The notes: a model not told the origin generated them from the letters alone. A stretch of 64,000 nucleotides of DNA from Halorussus salinisoli (GCA_005239435.1 SZNP01000004.1:186001-250000), one strand, 5' to 3'. Positions 51,885-61,727 are shown, counted from the stretch's first letter. Made by a program: numbers and translations.

Positions 51885-54760
51885 GCCACCACCTCCGCCA
51901 GCAGTTCCATCGGGTGGCGCGTCTCGACGTCGCAGTCGGCGAGTTGCTGGCTACAGGACGCACCGCCAGCGGCGATTACGTCGGCGTCCACCGCGTCGAG
52001 TTTCGCCGCGAGGTCCGTTCCGAGGTCCATCGAAAGTTCGTAGTGGTCGGTCTCGTAGCCGAACGCGCCAGCCATGCCACAGCAGGTCGCATCAACCGGC
52101 GTCACGTCGTATCCCGCCTGTCGGAGCAGACCGACGGGCGCGTGGTCGCGGCCGCGAGCCGTGGCGTGACAGTGGCCGTGGTAGGCCACCGACCGGTCGG
52201 CGCATTCGAAGTCGGGGGCCTCGGGAATCGAGAGATCGCCGGTCGCCACTCGGTCGAAGAGGAATCCGGCCACAGTGTCGGCCGCGTCGGGCACCGGGCC
52301 GGGGTCGGCCACGAGGTCGTCGTACTCCTCCAGCGCACTGGCGCAGGAGGGTTCGAGACTGATCACTGGCACGTCCTCGGCTCTGTCCCGAAGCGTCTCG
52401 ACATTTTCGGCGGCGTCCGTCCGCGCGGTCTCGACCATCCCTTGTGAGAGCGCGGGCCGGCCACAACAGTTCACGTCCGGAATCTCGACGGTGTAGCCGA
52501 GTGCTTCGAGGACGCGGACCACTGCCATGCCGACCTCGGGGTGGTTGTACGTCGCGTAGCAGTCGGGGTAGAGGACGACCGCGCCGTGCTCGCCCGCGGT
52601 CGGCGCGGGGTCGTGGGTGGCCATCCTTTCGAACAGCGATTTACTGGCGAACTCAGGGAGACCCCGCCGCCGATCGATACCGAGGACCTTCTCTGCGACG
52701 ACGCGGCCGGGTCCGAACTTGGCGAGTCGGTTCGCCACGGGCGCGAGGGCGCTTCCGACTCGATTCAGTGCCCTCACGTTGCCGAACAAGCGAGCGCGGA
52801 GTGGGACGCCTTCTTCCCTGTGTTTCTGGTGTTTGGCCTCGGTCTTGAGTTTCGCCATGTCAACGCCGGTCGGACACTCTGTCTCGCAGGCCTTACACGA
52901 GAGACACAGGTCGAGGACTTCCTCTTGAAACCAGGCGCTCGTCAGCGCCTCCTCGCCGAGTTCACCGTCGATAGCGTCTCGGAGGGCGTTCGCCCGCCCC
53001 CGAGTGCTCGCAACCTCCTCGCCGGTCGCCCGGTAGGACGGACACATCACGCCGCCATCGGTCGTCCGGCACTTCGAACAGCCATTGCACTGCTCGATCA
53101 GCGAATCGAACCCGCGTTCGTCGCCGAAATCCAGTGTCGTCTCGACCTCATGGGGGTCGTAGTCGTCGTACCGCAGAGCCTCATCGACCCTGGCGAGGTC
53201 CCCCTCCGAGTCGGGGACGACCTTCGATGGATTGAACACGTCTTCAGGGTCGATGGTGCGCTTGACCGTCTGGAACGCCTCGTACAGCGTCTCACCGTAC
53301 ATCTCGGGGAGATGTTCGGAGCGCAAGCGGCCGTCACCGTGTTCGCCGGAAACGGCACCGCCCACGTCGAGCACTACGTCGTGGACCGCCTCGGAGACCG
53401 ACCGGAGTCGCTCGCGGTCCGCCTCGGTCTGGAGGTTCAGGAACGGTTTGACGTGGAGTACGCCCTGCCCGGCATGGCCGAACACGCTGGCGTCGAGGCC
53501 GTGGTCGGCGAGTACGTCGGCCACGCGGTCGAGATACGTCGGCAGTTTCTCCGGGGGAATTGCGGCGTCTTCGATGAACGAGAGGGCCTGCTCGTCGCCC
53601 GGGTGGCGGTTGAGTAGCGGGTTCGACGCCTTGCGGACCTTCCAGAGTCTATCTTGCTCCTTGTCGGTAGCCGCACGTTCGACGGCGACAGTGTGCTCGG
53701 TCGTGCTGGCGGCGACCGCCTCGTCGAGACGACGGTCCTGCTCGCTCGCGTCGCACTCGACTTCAACTAGCAACGCGGCCCCGGCCTCGTCGGGAACCAG
53801 GTCGATGCCCCACGCTTCACGAGCGTGTCCAAGCACCGCGTCGTCCACGAGTTCGACCGCGCTCGGATCCGCGTCTAGCGCGCCAGTTACTGCGTCGGCG
53901 GCGCTTCGCACATCGTCGTAGAACAACAACGCGGCCGCTCGGGTCTCGGGTCGTTCGGTCAGTTCGAGCGTCACCTCAGTGACGACGCCGAGGGTGCCCT
54001 CGCTCCCAACGAGGAGGTTCGAGAGGTCAGTCCACGAACCGTCGCTGGCGACGCTCGATTCGAGGTCGTAACCGCTGGAGTTACGGTCCACGTCGGGGTA
54101 GCGGTGTTCGATTTCGTCGGCGTGTTCGGTTCCGATTTCCGTGACTGCCCGGTAGAGTTCGCCGACACGGTCGTCACGGGCGAGTTCGGCGTCGAGTTCC
54201 TCGCCCGCTTTGTGCTCGAACACCTCGGTGGTACCGTCGGAGAGTACGCACTCTATGCGGGCGACGTTATCCCGGGTCGTTCCGTGGCGGACCGAGTGGG
54301 GTCCGGCCGCGTCGTTGGCGACCATGCCGCCGATGGTACAGGTGCTCGACGTGCTCGGGTCCGGCGGGAAGTACAGGTCGTCGGCGGCGAGTTCGTCGTT
54401 CAGTTCGTCGAGAACGACGCCCGGCCGGACGGTGGCGGTCTTCTCCTCGGGGTCGACCGACACCACCTCATCGAAGTGGCGCGAGCAGTCAAGGACGATA
54501 CCCTCCCCGATTGCGTTTCCGTTGAGGCTGGACCCACCACCCCGGGCGACCACGCTCGTCCCAGTGTTGCGGGCGAATCGGACGGTCCGACGAACGTCTG
54601 CGACGGAGGCCGGCCAGACGACTCCTGCGGGTTCGACCCGGTAGATGCTCGCGTCCGTCGCGTATAGCGTCCGAGCCGTCTCATCGAAGTCGGCGTCACC
54701 GTCGAGGCCACGGAGGTCGGTCGGAACGGACCTCCGTCCCGCCTCTCTGTCTGTGCTCAT
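51881..54760 (-). CDS. FAD-linked oxidase fused to Fe-S/CCG subunit (GlcD-GlcF/D-lactate dehydrogenase type)
   Basis: 959 residues. FAD-binding PCMH domain about 45-225 (FARNTGTSVVARGGGSSLNG, PPDPSTSSTCTIGGMVANDA). FAD-oxidase C-terminal domain about 225-500 (VFGHAGQGVLHVKPFLNL, GGAVSGEHGDGRLR). [4Fe-4S] sites CNGCSKC...CPSYRAT and CLSCKACETECPTG (about 555-650). Two CCG motifs, NCCGRPALSQGM and TCCGMAGAFGYE (about 770-930). It oxidises a 2-hydroxy acid (lactate, glycolate or similar) and passes electrons to quinone. First gene of the run. Confidence 0.9.
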   Translation of the reverse strand: MSTDREAGRRSVPTDLRGLDGDADFDETARTLYATDASIYRVEPAGVVWPASVADVRRTVRFARNTGTSVVARGGGSSLNGNAIGEGIVLDCSRHFDEVVSVDPEEKTATVRPGVVLDELNDELAADDLYFPPDPSTSSTCTIGGMVANDAAGPHSVRHGTTRDNVARIECVLSDGTTEVFEHKAGEELDAELARDDRVGELYRAVTEIGTEHADEIEHRYPDVDRNSSGYDLESSVASDGSWTDLSNLLVGSEGTLGVVTEVTLELTERPETRAAALLFYDDVRSAADAVTGALDADPSAVELVDDAVLGHAREAWGIDLVPDEAGAALLVEVECDASEQDRRLDEAVAASTTEHTVAVERAATDKEQDRLWKVRKASNPLLNRHPGDEQALSFIEDAAIPPEKLPTYLDRVADVLADHGLDASVFGHAGQGVLHVKPFLNLQTEADRERLRSVSEAVHDVVLDVGGAVSGEHGDGRLRSEHLPEMYGETLYEAFQTVKRTIDPEDVFNPSKVVPDSEGDLARVDEALRYDDYDPHEVETTLDFGDERGFDSLIEQCNGCSKCRTTDGGVMCPSYRATGEEVASTRGRANALRDAIDGELGEEALTSAWFQEEVLDLCLSCKACETECPTGVDMAKLKTEAKHQKHREEGVPLRARLFGNVRALNRVGSALAPVANRLAKFGPGRVVAEKVLGIDRRRGLPEFASKSLFERMATHDPAPTAGEHGAVVLYPDCYATYNHPEVGMAVVRVLEALGYTVEIPDVNCCGRPALSQGMVETARTDAAENVETLRDRAEDVPVISLEPSCASALEEYDDLVADPGPVPDAADTVAGFLFDRVATGDLSIPEAPDFECADRSVAYHGHCHATARGRDHAPVGLLRQAGYDVTPVDATCCGMAGAFGYETDHYELSMDLGTDLAAKLDAVDADVIAAGGASCSQQLADCDVETRHPMELLAEVVA

Positions 54761-54811
54761 GGTCGTCCATGCCCCGGCAAGCGGGAAGGTCGTTCAGTCG
54801 AACATGGCGCG

Positions 54812-54820
54812 GGTTTTAGA
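54812..54820. promoter_or_regulatory. Shared TATA-like element of divergent catabolic genes
   Basis: GGTTTTAGAAG reads TTTTAGA on plus and TTCTAAAA on minus, about 55 bases from each of the two start codons (54760 minus, 54875 plus). A bidirectional promoter is plausible. Confidence 0.4.
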
Positions 54821-54874
54821 AGCGTGAACATGTATTCGGATAGCCTGAAGTGGTCGGGCCGTGCGTTGGTGTCT

Positions 54875-55642
54875 ATGAGCGCGAACGAGCGTGTCGCCGC
54901 GTGTCAGTTCGAACCGACCATCGGTGACGTCGCCGGCAACCTCGAAGCCCTCGAGCGGACCCTCGATGGCCTTCCGTCGAGCGTCGCTGTCGCCGTCTTT
55001 CCCGAACTCTGCGTGACGGGGTACGACCTCGACGTTGCCCAGGACCGAGCGACCCCGGTCCCGGGCGAGTTGACTGACCGACTCGTCTCCATCATCGCCG
55101 ACCACGACGTGACCGTCGTTGCCGGTGTTCCCGAGCGCGACGGTGAACAACTGTACAACAGCCTCGTCGTCGTGGACGGTGACGGTGTTCGCGATACCTA
55201 CCGGAAACAGCACCTCTGGGGCGACGAAGCGGACGTGTTCGCGACCGGCGACGGCCCGCAAACCGTCGAGACGCGCCTCGGCACTGTCGGCCTCGCCCTC
55301 TGTTACGACCTCAACTTCCCGGAAGTCGGACTCGACTACGCTCGCGAGGGCTGTGATGTCCTCGCCGTGTCGGCGGCGTGGCGCACCAGCTACGAGGCGG
55401 ACTGGCGACTCTTGCTGCGCGCACGGGCACTTGACGGGCCGTACTACGTCGTCGGGGCGAATCACGCCGGGGACCAGCGTGGGCGCGACCACGCAGGCCG
55501 TAGCCTCGTTGTGGACCCGACAGGGACGGTGCTGTCCGAGGTCACAGAGGGGGACGGCCACGCGGTCGTGACGGTGGAACCGGAACGGATAGAGGCAGGC
55601 CGAGACCGAAACCCGGTACAGGAGAGTCGAGGCTGGACGTAG
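54875..55642 (+). CDS. Nitrilase-superfamily carbon-nitrogen hydrolase
   Basis: ATG 54875 (MSANERVAACQFEPTIGD) is chosen over 54824 because family proteins start this close to the first strand. 255 residues. Catalytic triad: Glu in VFPELCVTGYD, Lys in DTYRKQHLWG, Cys in ALCYDLNFPE. Hydrolyses amides or nitriles. Divergent from the oxidase run; it probably releases ammonia and an acid that feed the neighbouring enzymes (inference). Confidence 0.88.
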   Translation: MSANERVAACQFEPTIGDVAGNLEALERTLDGLPSSVAVAVFPELCVTGYDLDVAQDRATPVPGELTDRLVSIIADHDVTVVAGVPERDGEQLYNSLVVVDGDGVRDTYRKQHLWGDEADVFATGDGPQTVETRLGTVGLALCYDLNFPEVGLDYAREGCDVLAVSAAWRTSYEADWRLLLRARALDGPYYVVGANHAGDQRGRDHAGRSLVVDPTGTVLSEVTEGDGHAVVTVEPERIEAGRDRNPVQESRGWT

Positions 55643-56312
55643 CAGTAGCCCCCAATCCGCGAGTGTAGGGCCACCTCCATGTCCGCCGATTACGCAGTAA
55701 CTCACGATTATCGCTCGTTAGACTGCTCGGCCGGTCGCTCGTCCAAGACTTCCCAGCGGTTTTACTTTCACTTTTTAATAGGAGCGTCGGTAGGCCGTGA
55801 TGAGGAACAGTCTACGTCTGCTACCGAATGGACACTCCTTCACGTCGTCCATCTAGTCATTGAGGCCTCTACGTTCTACAGCGCCATCGCGAAGGGTGCT
55901 GCTGCGGCCGCCCTCCTTTCGAAGGCCGACAGGGACCTCGCGGTCGACGACTGCCAGCCGATCTACGACCTCGACGAGGAGCCTGCACCACAACTTGCCG
56001 ACAAATGGCCCTCGCTCCCTGCGGCAACACGGATTAAGACGAATCGCGGCGCACAGTTACAGGTGAGGGCGCGGCCACTCGGTGTCTCTTCGAGAATTAA
56101 CCAACAATACATTCGATACTCAAGTGCGTTGGTTAAGCCGCATTGGAGGAGTCTTGGTCTCTCTGGAGAATACGTACTGAAAACGGTATCACGACTCTAC
56201 AACGTGCTGATTAATCTGTGTAATAGGAAATCCAGAATAGCCAAATCTGGATTAGCCTATTCTATATTTGGTTATTCAATAGACTTATGCCAGTGTCCGT
56301 CCATCCGATAGT
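55643..56312 (+). other. Interval without a recognisable gene
   Basis: 670 bases. An open frame (55679-56311) exists but its composition drifts, and only the segment AIAKGAAAAALLSKADRDLA to LDEEPAPQLADKWPS looks protein-like; I treat it as a gene remnant. The right 220 bases are A+T-rich. Confidence 0.4.
56229..56253. promoter_or_regulatory. Inverted repeat before DUF234-type ATPase
   Basis: Perfect arms AATCCAGA and TCTGGATT separated by 9 bases, followed by a TATA-like CTATATTTGG. Located 60 bases before the ATPase start; possible operator. Confidence 0.5.
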
Positions 56313-57695
56313 ATGGACCAGTTCGTGGACCGAGAAAGCGAACTCGCGCGTCTTCAAGACTGTTACGAGTCTGAAGATGCGGAGATGGTCGTCATCTTCG
56401 GTCGCCGTCGACTCGGTAAAACCGAACTCGTGAGACAGTCGCTATCTGACCGCGACGACGTCGTAATGTACCAAGCGACCGAAACGACAAAACAGGTGCA
56501 TCTCGACGAGTTCGTCGGCCTCGCTTCCGAGTCGTTCCCCGGCGTCAGCCGAATCAAACCTGAGTGGGAGTCACTCCTCGGCTATCTCGCCGAACAGGAT
56601 GCCGTCATCGTGCTGGACGAGTTCCCATATCTCGTTGACGCGGACGAGAGTCTTCCGTCAGTTATTCAGCGACTGTGGGACCACGAGCTTCGGGACACTG
56701 CAGCGACACTCGTACTCGTCGGTTCATCGATCAGCATGATGGAAGAAGCCACGCTCCTCGGAACCAGCCCGTTGTACGGCCGGTTCACTGAGAAACTGGA
56801 CCTGCGACAGTTCGACTTCGGTGCTGCGAGAGAATTCTTCCCTGCTTCCTACACACCAGAAGAACAAGTGTTCGCGTGGGGTGTCTTCGGTGGCACACCG
56901 TACTACTTGGACGGGGCCGAACTCGACCACGACCTCGGGGCGGTTATTCGACAGTCACTGCTCGCACAGCAGGGGTTCTTGCACAATGAACCCGAGTACG
57001 TCCTCCGTACTGAACTCACCGAGCCGAACCGATATTTTGCGATTCTGAAAGCAATCGCCGCCGGGAACGCCACGTCAAACGAGATCGCGCAGGCGATCGG
57101 CATCGACGGGAAGCAAATTTCGACGTATACGAAGAAACTGGAACGGCTTCGTTTAGTCGAACGTGAGGTTCCAGTCACCGAAGACAAGACGAAGTCGCGG
57201 CGAGGTCGGTACCGGATTCTCGACCCGCTGTTCCGCTTCTGGTTCCGGTTCGTCTACGGTAACGAGGATCGGTACGACCGACTAAATGATCACGCCTACG
57301 AGGCCGTTATCGAACCAGAGATGGCCGACTTCGTGAGTCACGAGTTCGAGACGCTCTGTCAAGATGCACTGCACGATCTGTATCCCAACGAGATGTTCAC
57401 GGACGTTGGTCGCTGGTGGTACAAAGAACACGAAGTGGACGTCGTCGGCCTCACTACAAATGGAACGATGGTGACGGGCGAGTGCAAGTTTACGAACACC
57501 CCGCTCGATTATAGCGCGCTTGCATCGCTCGAAGAACACACTCGGGAAATTCGCTGGTCGCCTGATAGCGGTGATGTGACGCAAAAGTACGCTCTTTTCG
57601 CCCGAAGTGGCTTTACACAGTCAGTTCGAGACGCAGCAGCCGAACGTGACGATCTCCAACTGTTCGACCTCGAAAAAATCGTGGATAGTTTTTGA
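56313..57695 (+). CDS. Archaeal ATPase with C-terminal DUF234-type domain
   Basis: 460 residues. Walker A is VIFGRRRLGKTELVRQ (residues 23-38) and Walker B is AVIVLDEFPYLVD. A winged helix lies at about 255-300 (TSNEIAQAIGIDGKQISTYT). The C-terminal part resembles DUF234, a restriction-nuclease-like domain (EVDVVGLT, TGECKF). This family is widespread and often multi-copy in archaea; function is unproven, though links to mobile DNA are common. A decayed paralogue lies on the other strand at 58343-59734. Confidence 0.87.
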   Translation: MDQFVDRESELARLQDCYESEDAEMVVIFGRRRLGKTELVRQSLSDRDDVVMYQATETTKQVHLDEFVGLASESFPGVSRIKPEWESLLGYLAEQDAVIVLDEFPYLVDADESLPSVIQRLWDHELRDTAATLVLVGSSISMMEEATLLGTSPLYGRFTEKLDLRQFDFGAAREFFPASYTPEEQVFAWGVFGGTPYYLDGAELDHDLGAVIRQSLLAQQGFLHNEPEYVLRTELTEPNRYFAILKAIAAGNATSNEIAQAIGIDGKQISTYTKKLERLRLVEREVPVTEDKTKSRRGRYRILDPLFRFWFRFVYGNEDRYDRLNDHAYEAVIEPEMADFVSHEFETLCQDALHDLYPNEMFTDVGRWWYKEHEVDVVGLTTNGTMVTGECKFTNTPLDYSALASLEEHTREIRWSPDSGDVTQKYALFARSGFTQSVRDAAAERDDLQLFDLEKIVDSF

Positions 57696-57756
57696 TCGTC
57701 ACAGTAGACAACTCGCCGCTTTCGATCTCTGATTGTATTCTCACACTATCATTGTC

Positions 57757-58300
57757 GATACTGACCGTGACGAGTCTAAGCGGAGTCGCGCATATCTGAC
57801 CGAGAAGAATCGGCTGTTGGCCGAGTGTGTTGAAAATCTGGAGACGCTCCTCGAATGGAAGAACGACCGCATTGGCGAACTCGAAATAGAGGTTGAGCAG
57901 TGAGAAGCAGCAATCGAGGACTGTGAACAGGAGGTAGACGAACTCCGCAAGCAGCAGGATGCCAACGTGGGTGACCAGGACACGGAGTCTGAGTCAGCGT
58001 CCGTTTGGGGACGGACGAAACAATGGTTCGGAAGGAACTCAACGCAATCGATGACGAGATCAATGCGTGGAAGGACACCTACGAGATCGAGTCACTCACC
58101 GAACTGCGCCAGAGCATCGGAAGTGACGACCTCACTGGTGACGAGCGCCGAGAGCGCCTCCTAGTCTCTACAGGCGGAGCAGGCCGAGTGCCTCGGGGGG
58201 CTTGACCCCGAGGCGGTTCACGAGGCCGAGATGCTTTCGCGCTCTGGTGAGCGCAACGTTCAACCGGCACGGGCCCTCCTCGGGGGAATTCGAGGAACCC
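57757..58300 (+). pseudogene. Decayed coiled-coil protein gene
   Basis: The plus strand reads KSRAYLTEKNRLLAECVENL-type heptads up to a TGA at 57901, continues in the same frame (EDCEQEVDELRKQQDANVGD), then shifts near 58020 into VRKELNAIDDEINAWKDTYE and again near 58165. At least one stop and two frameshifts. A long helical protein once stood here; identity unknown. Confidence 0.55.
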
Positions 58301-58342
58301 ACCGTTGCCGTCGTCGTTGCTCCGGACGTAGTAGTGGGTAGC

Positions 58343-59734
58343 TCAACGACTGGCTTCTACAATGTCGGTCGGCGTGAACAACGAGACATCGTCTCGCTCG
58401 TCGGCAGTCTGTTGAAGTCCGTCTGAGAAGCCGGACCGGCAGAAACAGCAGTACTGATAGTCGGGCGACCCGCCGTTCGGTGGCGTCCACTCGACGTGTG
58501 TCGCAGTCCGTTCGAGATCGGCCAGATCTCCCTCCGTCATTTCTCGGGTTGTGTACTTGCATTCGCAAGCGACGAGCGTCCCATCGCTTGCTAACCCGAC
58601 AACGTCGAGTTCGTTGTGTTTGTGCCACCAATAGCCGATTCCCTGATACGTTTTCGGAACTAACGATTGAAGCCTGTTCTGGCAGATAATCTCGAACATC
58701 GACCCCATGTACTCTGAGAACGTCGGCCTGACGAGTTGTTCGTAGGCGTCGTCACCAAGTTGTGTGAGTTTCCCTTCTTGCCCGTAGACGTACCGAACCA
58801 GAAACGGAACAGTGGTTCTTTCAGCCGATACCGACTTTTCCGAGTAGCGTTCGGGTTCGCAGTTACCGGAATATCTCGTTCAACCAGCCGAAGTCGCCGG
58901 AGTTTCGAGAGGTACGACCCGAGCGCGTTCGAACCGATGCCAGCAAAGTCAGCAATCTCGTTCGCTTCACGCTTGCCAGTAGCGATTGCGCGAAGGATTG
59001 TGTAGTACGTCTGGGGCTCACGAATCCCGAACTCCGTGCGTAACAGGAACTCCGGCTCGTTATGGAGCACGCCATGTTCTGAGAGTACGTGTGATTGCAC
59101 GTTCTCAGAGAGTGATGCAGACGGAGTAAGCGCCTGTAGGTAGTACGGTGTTCCACCGAACACGCCCCACGTTTGAATAACCGAATCCGCGTCATCCTCC
59201 GGATAGAACACTTGTGCATCGCCAAGTGCAAGCGGCGGCAGATCTATCGTGGCCGTCCGTCGACCGTAGAGTGGACTCCCACCGCTGAGAACCTTCTCTT
59301 CCATGATACTGATCGAGGAGCCAACGAGGACGAGTGTCATCTCGGTTTCTTCGAGATGCATATCCCAAACGCGCTGAATTTTCGAGGGAGTGCATCATCC
59401 GATTCGATAAGATACGGGAACTCGTCGAGGACGACAACTGCATCTTGACGGCCGAGGGCCCGGAGGAGTGCCTCCCAGTCTCGCTTGATGTCTTCAACGA
59501 GTGGAAACGTTTCCTTTGCAGTCTCGACGAAGTTCGTGAGTTGTACCTCTGATGTCTCCTCGGTCGCTTGCCAGTAGATCGTGTCATCTCGATCCTGAAT
59601 CGCCTTACGAACAAGTGCGCTCTTCCGAGCCGACGACGTCCATGCACAACGAGTAGTTCCGCGGTATCGCTCTCGAGTTGTGAGTGTAGCATCTCGAGTT
59701 CGTCTTTCCGATTGACGAAGCGCGGATGAGCCAT
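58343..59734 (-). pseudogene. Frameshifted copy of DUF234-type ATPase
   Basis: It aligns with the protein at 56313 throughout: ELLVVHGRRRLG (Walker A region), AVVVLDEFPYLIESDDALPR, MTLVLVGSSISIMEEKVLSG, WGVFGGTPYYLQ and ELDVVGLASDGTLVACECKY. Three frameshifts are needed: at about 59633 inside Walker A (one base missing between GRRRLG and KSALVRK), at about 59360, and between 58710 and 58800. Not functional as sequenced. Confidence 0.82.
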
Positions 59735-59778
59735 ACCCCTCCTTCGAGCCGAACGAAGACAATACTAGTGATTATCTA

Positions 59779-59808
59779 AATCACGATTTTACTAATCACG
59801 ATTTTACT
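59779..59808. repeat. 15-base perfect tandem repeat
   Basis: AATCACGATTTTACT occurs twice in succession, 45 bases upstream of the start of the decayed ATPase gene; a possible former operator. Confidence 0.6.
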
Positions 59809-60204
59809 ATCGAGAGTTATCGATTCACGCGCTTCGTTAATTTTGAATAGGTTCTGCTTTATCGAGACTATGCGCTCGGCCAATGGCTACCCTTTGAGGA
59901 ACCTGAAATCCCTCGGCCGCTCGGCATCCCGCGACCGCCGCTGCGCTCCTGATCCCTGCGGTGCTTGCGGGTTGAGGGACGACCGAGACGGCCTCGTCCA
60001 TTCTGAGTGCGTCAGGGGATGGCTGGATCGCTGAGCGCCAGAACCAGATGGACGGGTGTTTTGCCACGGCCCGCATCGCTCGCCGTCTCGGGTGCGCTCT
60101 CGCTCGCGCCCTAAGGGGGCGCGCGAAGGCACGACCGATCTGTGCGACTGGTCGGAGCAGTCAGTTTGCCTTGATGAGCGTCGGGCGTGTTCGACGGGCA
60201 CATT
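59809..60204. other. Gene-free G+C-rich interval
   Basis: About 400 bases between the ATPase remnant and the beta-helix gene. A short stretch reads CGACGLRDDRDGLVHSECV on the plus strand (from about 59960), possibly a zinc-finger protein remnant; nothing else is recognisable. Confidence 0.3.
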
Positions 60205-61335
60205 TCACGCTGGCCAGGGCGCAGTGACGCTCTGCTGTGATGTCCCTGGAGCAAGGCTGAGATTGCCTGCCGTCATAGAGGGGACGCGCGTGCCCCCGAT
60301 CCAGAGGTTAGTGAACCTGTTCGTGCCCGACTGATTACGGGCGTAGACACCCCAGTCTTGGTTGTTCATCACATGCACGTTCTCGAATCGGTTCCGGGTG
60401 GCATTGAGCAGCCAAATCGCACTCGGCGCCTCCAAGAGCCGTCTTGTGGCCGTCGTGTTCGAGACGACCGTCCCCGAGATACGGTTGTGAGTTGCGTTCG
60501 CGAGCGCGAGGCCCGCGAACGCGTTCCGATCGATCAGACTCTCCGTGACGGTGGTCGCTGTGGCATCGAATAGCAGGACGCCTACCGTATTGCGTGCGGC
60601 GGTTACTCCCGTAAGCGTGACCCGGCTGGCATTCCGAACGACGATTCCATCCCCGATATTGTCAGCGACCGTGGTGTTATGAACCCTGCTCCGTGTGGTG
60701 TCGCGGAGGGCGATGCCAGCGTGCCCGTTGTCGCTCGCGTTCGTGTCGGTAATCCGAATGCCGGTGGCGGTCCCCACCCTGATACCATCTTCGGCGTGCT
60801 TGGTCACAGTGGTGGCGGTGAGCGCGACATCGGTGGCGTTGGTGAGATTGATCCCGACGGCGTTATCAGTGGCGGTAACCTCTCGCATCGTTCCGGACTG
60901 CACATTCACGAACTGGACGCCGACGTCGAGGCCGGTGACCGTGAGGTTCGTGACCGACACGTTCCTGATCGCGGGCATATTCCGAGATCCGACGATGATC
61001 CCAGCCCCGAAATAACCTTGTGACGCCGCCAGCATGTGTTTTCCACGCTCTAATAACGTGGTGTGCACGGTGATGGTGTGGCCGTTACCCTCGATGGTAA
61101 TGTCGCTCGTTTCGACCGCAAGGCAGGTGTAGTCGCGGGTCTCGAGATCGGTGGTGAGGACGTATGTTCCAGCGGCGGTAATCGTGGTACACGAATCGAT
61201 CGTGGTGGCCGACTCCACTGGGCGTTCGACAGTCGAACCCGGAGGGGTGGGAGCCGGGTCGAGTGGTGTAACCCCCCCGAGGATGAGCAACCCAACAACG
61301 AGCAGTGACGCGTTCGCGCAAATCTGTGGGGGCAT
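60205..61335 (-). CDS. Secreted right-handed beta-helix (NosD-like) protein, block 2
   Basis: ATG 61335 (MPPQICANASLLVVGLLILG) corresponds exactly to the start of the block 1 paralogue; the open frame extends further upstream but there covers the preceding small gene in another frame. 376 residues: a signal peptide, then beta-helix repeats nearly matching block 1 (SRVTLTGVTAARNTVGVLLF is identical). The C-terminus is shorter and different after AGNL. Starts 4 bases after the 48-residue gene. Confidence 0.8.
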   Translation of the reverse strand: MPPQICANASLLVVGLLILGGVTPLDPAPTPPGSTVERPVESATTIDSCTTITAAGTYVLTTDLETRDYTCLAVETSDITIEGNGHTITVHTTLLERGKHMLAASQGYFGAGIIVGSRNMPAIRNVSVTNLTVTGLDVGVQFVNVQSGTMREVTATDNAVGINLTNATDVALTATTVTKHAEDGIRVGTATGIRITDTNASDNGHAGIALRDTTRSRVHNTTVADNIGDGIVVRNASRVTLTGVTAARNTVGVLLFDATATTVTESLIDRNAFAGLALANATHNRISGTVVSNTTATRRLLEAPSAIWLLNATRNRFENVHVMNNQDWGVYARNQSGTNRFTNLWIGGTRVPSMTAGNLSLAPGTSQQSVTAPWPA

Positions 61336-61339
61336 GGGG

Positions 61340-61486
61340 CTATCCACCCCCAAATCGTGCGACAGCCGCGAGATACTCCTCGCGCCGCTCAAGAATCGTG
61401 GCAATGATAGCTTGGGGGAGCCCTGTCGCCGCTTCGATGGCCGCCTCGGCCTGGCCCGCATCGTGTAGGACAATCGTAGGTTCCAC
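61340..61486 (-). CDS. 48-residue HTH-like protein, deletion form of the block 1 membrane protein
   Basis: GTG 61486: VEPTIVLHDAGQAEAAIEAA, then TGLPQAIIATILERREEYLA, ending FGGG. The first five residues match the N-terminus of the block 1 protein (MEPTI) and the rest matches its last 43 residues; the 130 or so residues between, including both membrane segments, are absent. The gene keeps the same upstream sequence and the same 4-base gap to the beta-helix gene. It may work as a small soluble DNA-binding protein, or be a non-functional remnant. Confidence 0.6.
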   Translation of the reverse strand: MEPTIVLHDAGQAEAAIEAATGLPQAIIATILERREEYLAAVARFGGG

Positions 61487-61519
61487 AGGTGTACCTCCAG
61501 GAGGTGACAACGCTCACGG

Positions 61520-61601
61520 GCAGAATAAACATTAGCTGAAAACCATTTCAATAAACGCTCAAACTGGAATATATTTCCCTAAGCGCTCGAACTGAACTCC
61601 G
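61520..61601 (-). promoter_or_regulatory. Conserved operator-like region of block 2
   Basis: On the minus strand: GCATACGGAGTTCAGTTCGA, then TATTCCAGTTTGAGCGTTTA and TTTTCAGCTAATGTTTAT. Almost the same as 6190-6275, with the same three spaced sites. Confidence 0.6.
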
Positions 61602-61727
61602 TATGCCTAACCAGTCCAATAGGTCGGCGTGTCAAGACGGCGGTCGTCCCGCCCATCTAGAACGGAGTGATAGTTACCGAAAGAGAGGCTGTTTCGCAGA
61701 CGAAGCTACGGCCAGATCTCTCTTGGT

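Noticed and set aside
52541-53617. 358-residue plus-strand open frame
   Set aside because: Antisense to the FAD/Fe-S oxidase, whose cofactor motifs are all in frame on the minus strand.
55679-56311. 210-residue open frame as a gene
   Set aside because: No recognisable domain, uneven composition and a low-complexity A+T-rich 3' third; treated as remnant sequence.
58343-59734. Three separate small genes
   Set aside because: Successive frames align to consecutive parts of the ATPase at 56313, so they are fragments of one broken gene.
59840-60200. Possible structured RNA gene in G+C-rich interval
   Set aside because: No tRNA- or rRNA-like pattern or clear long hairpin could be confirmed by eye.
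61336-61551. N-terminal extension of the block 2 beta-helix protein
   Set aside because: It is the out-of-frame reading of the 48-residue gene and its upstream region.
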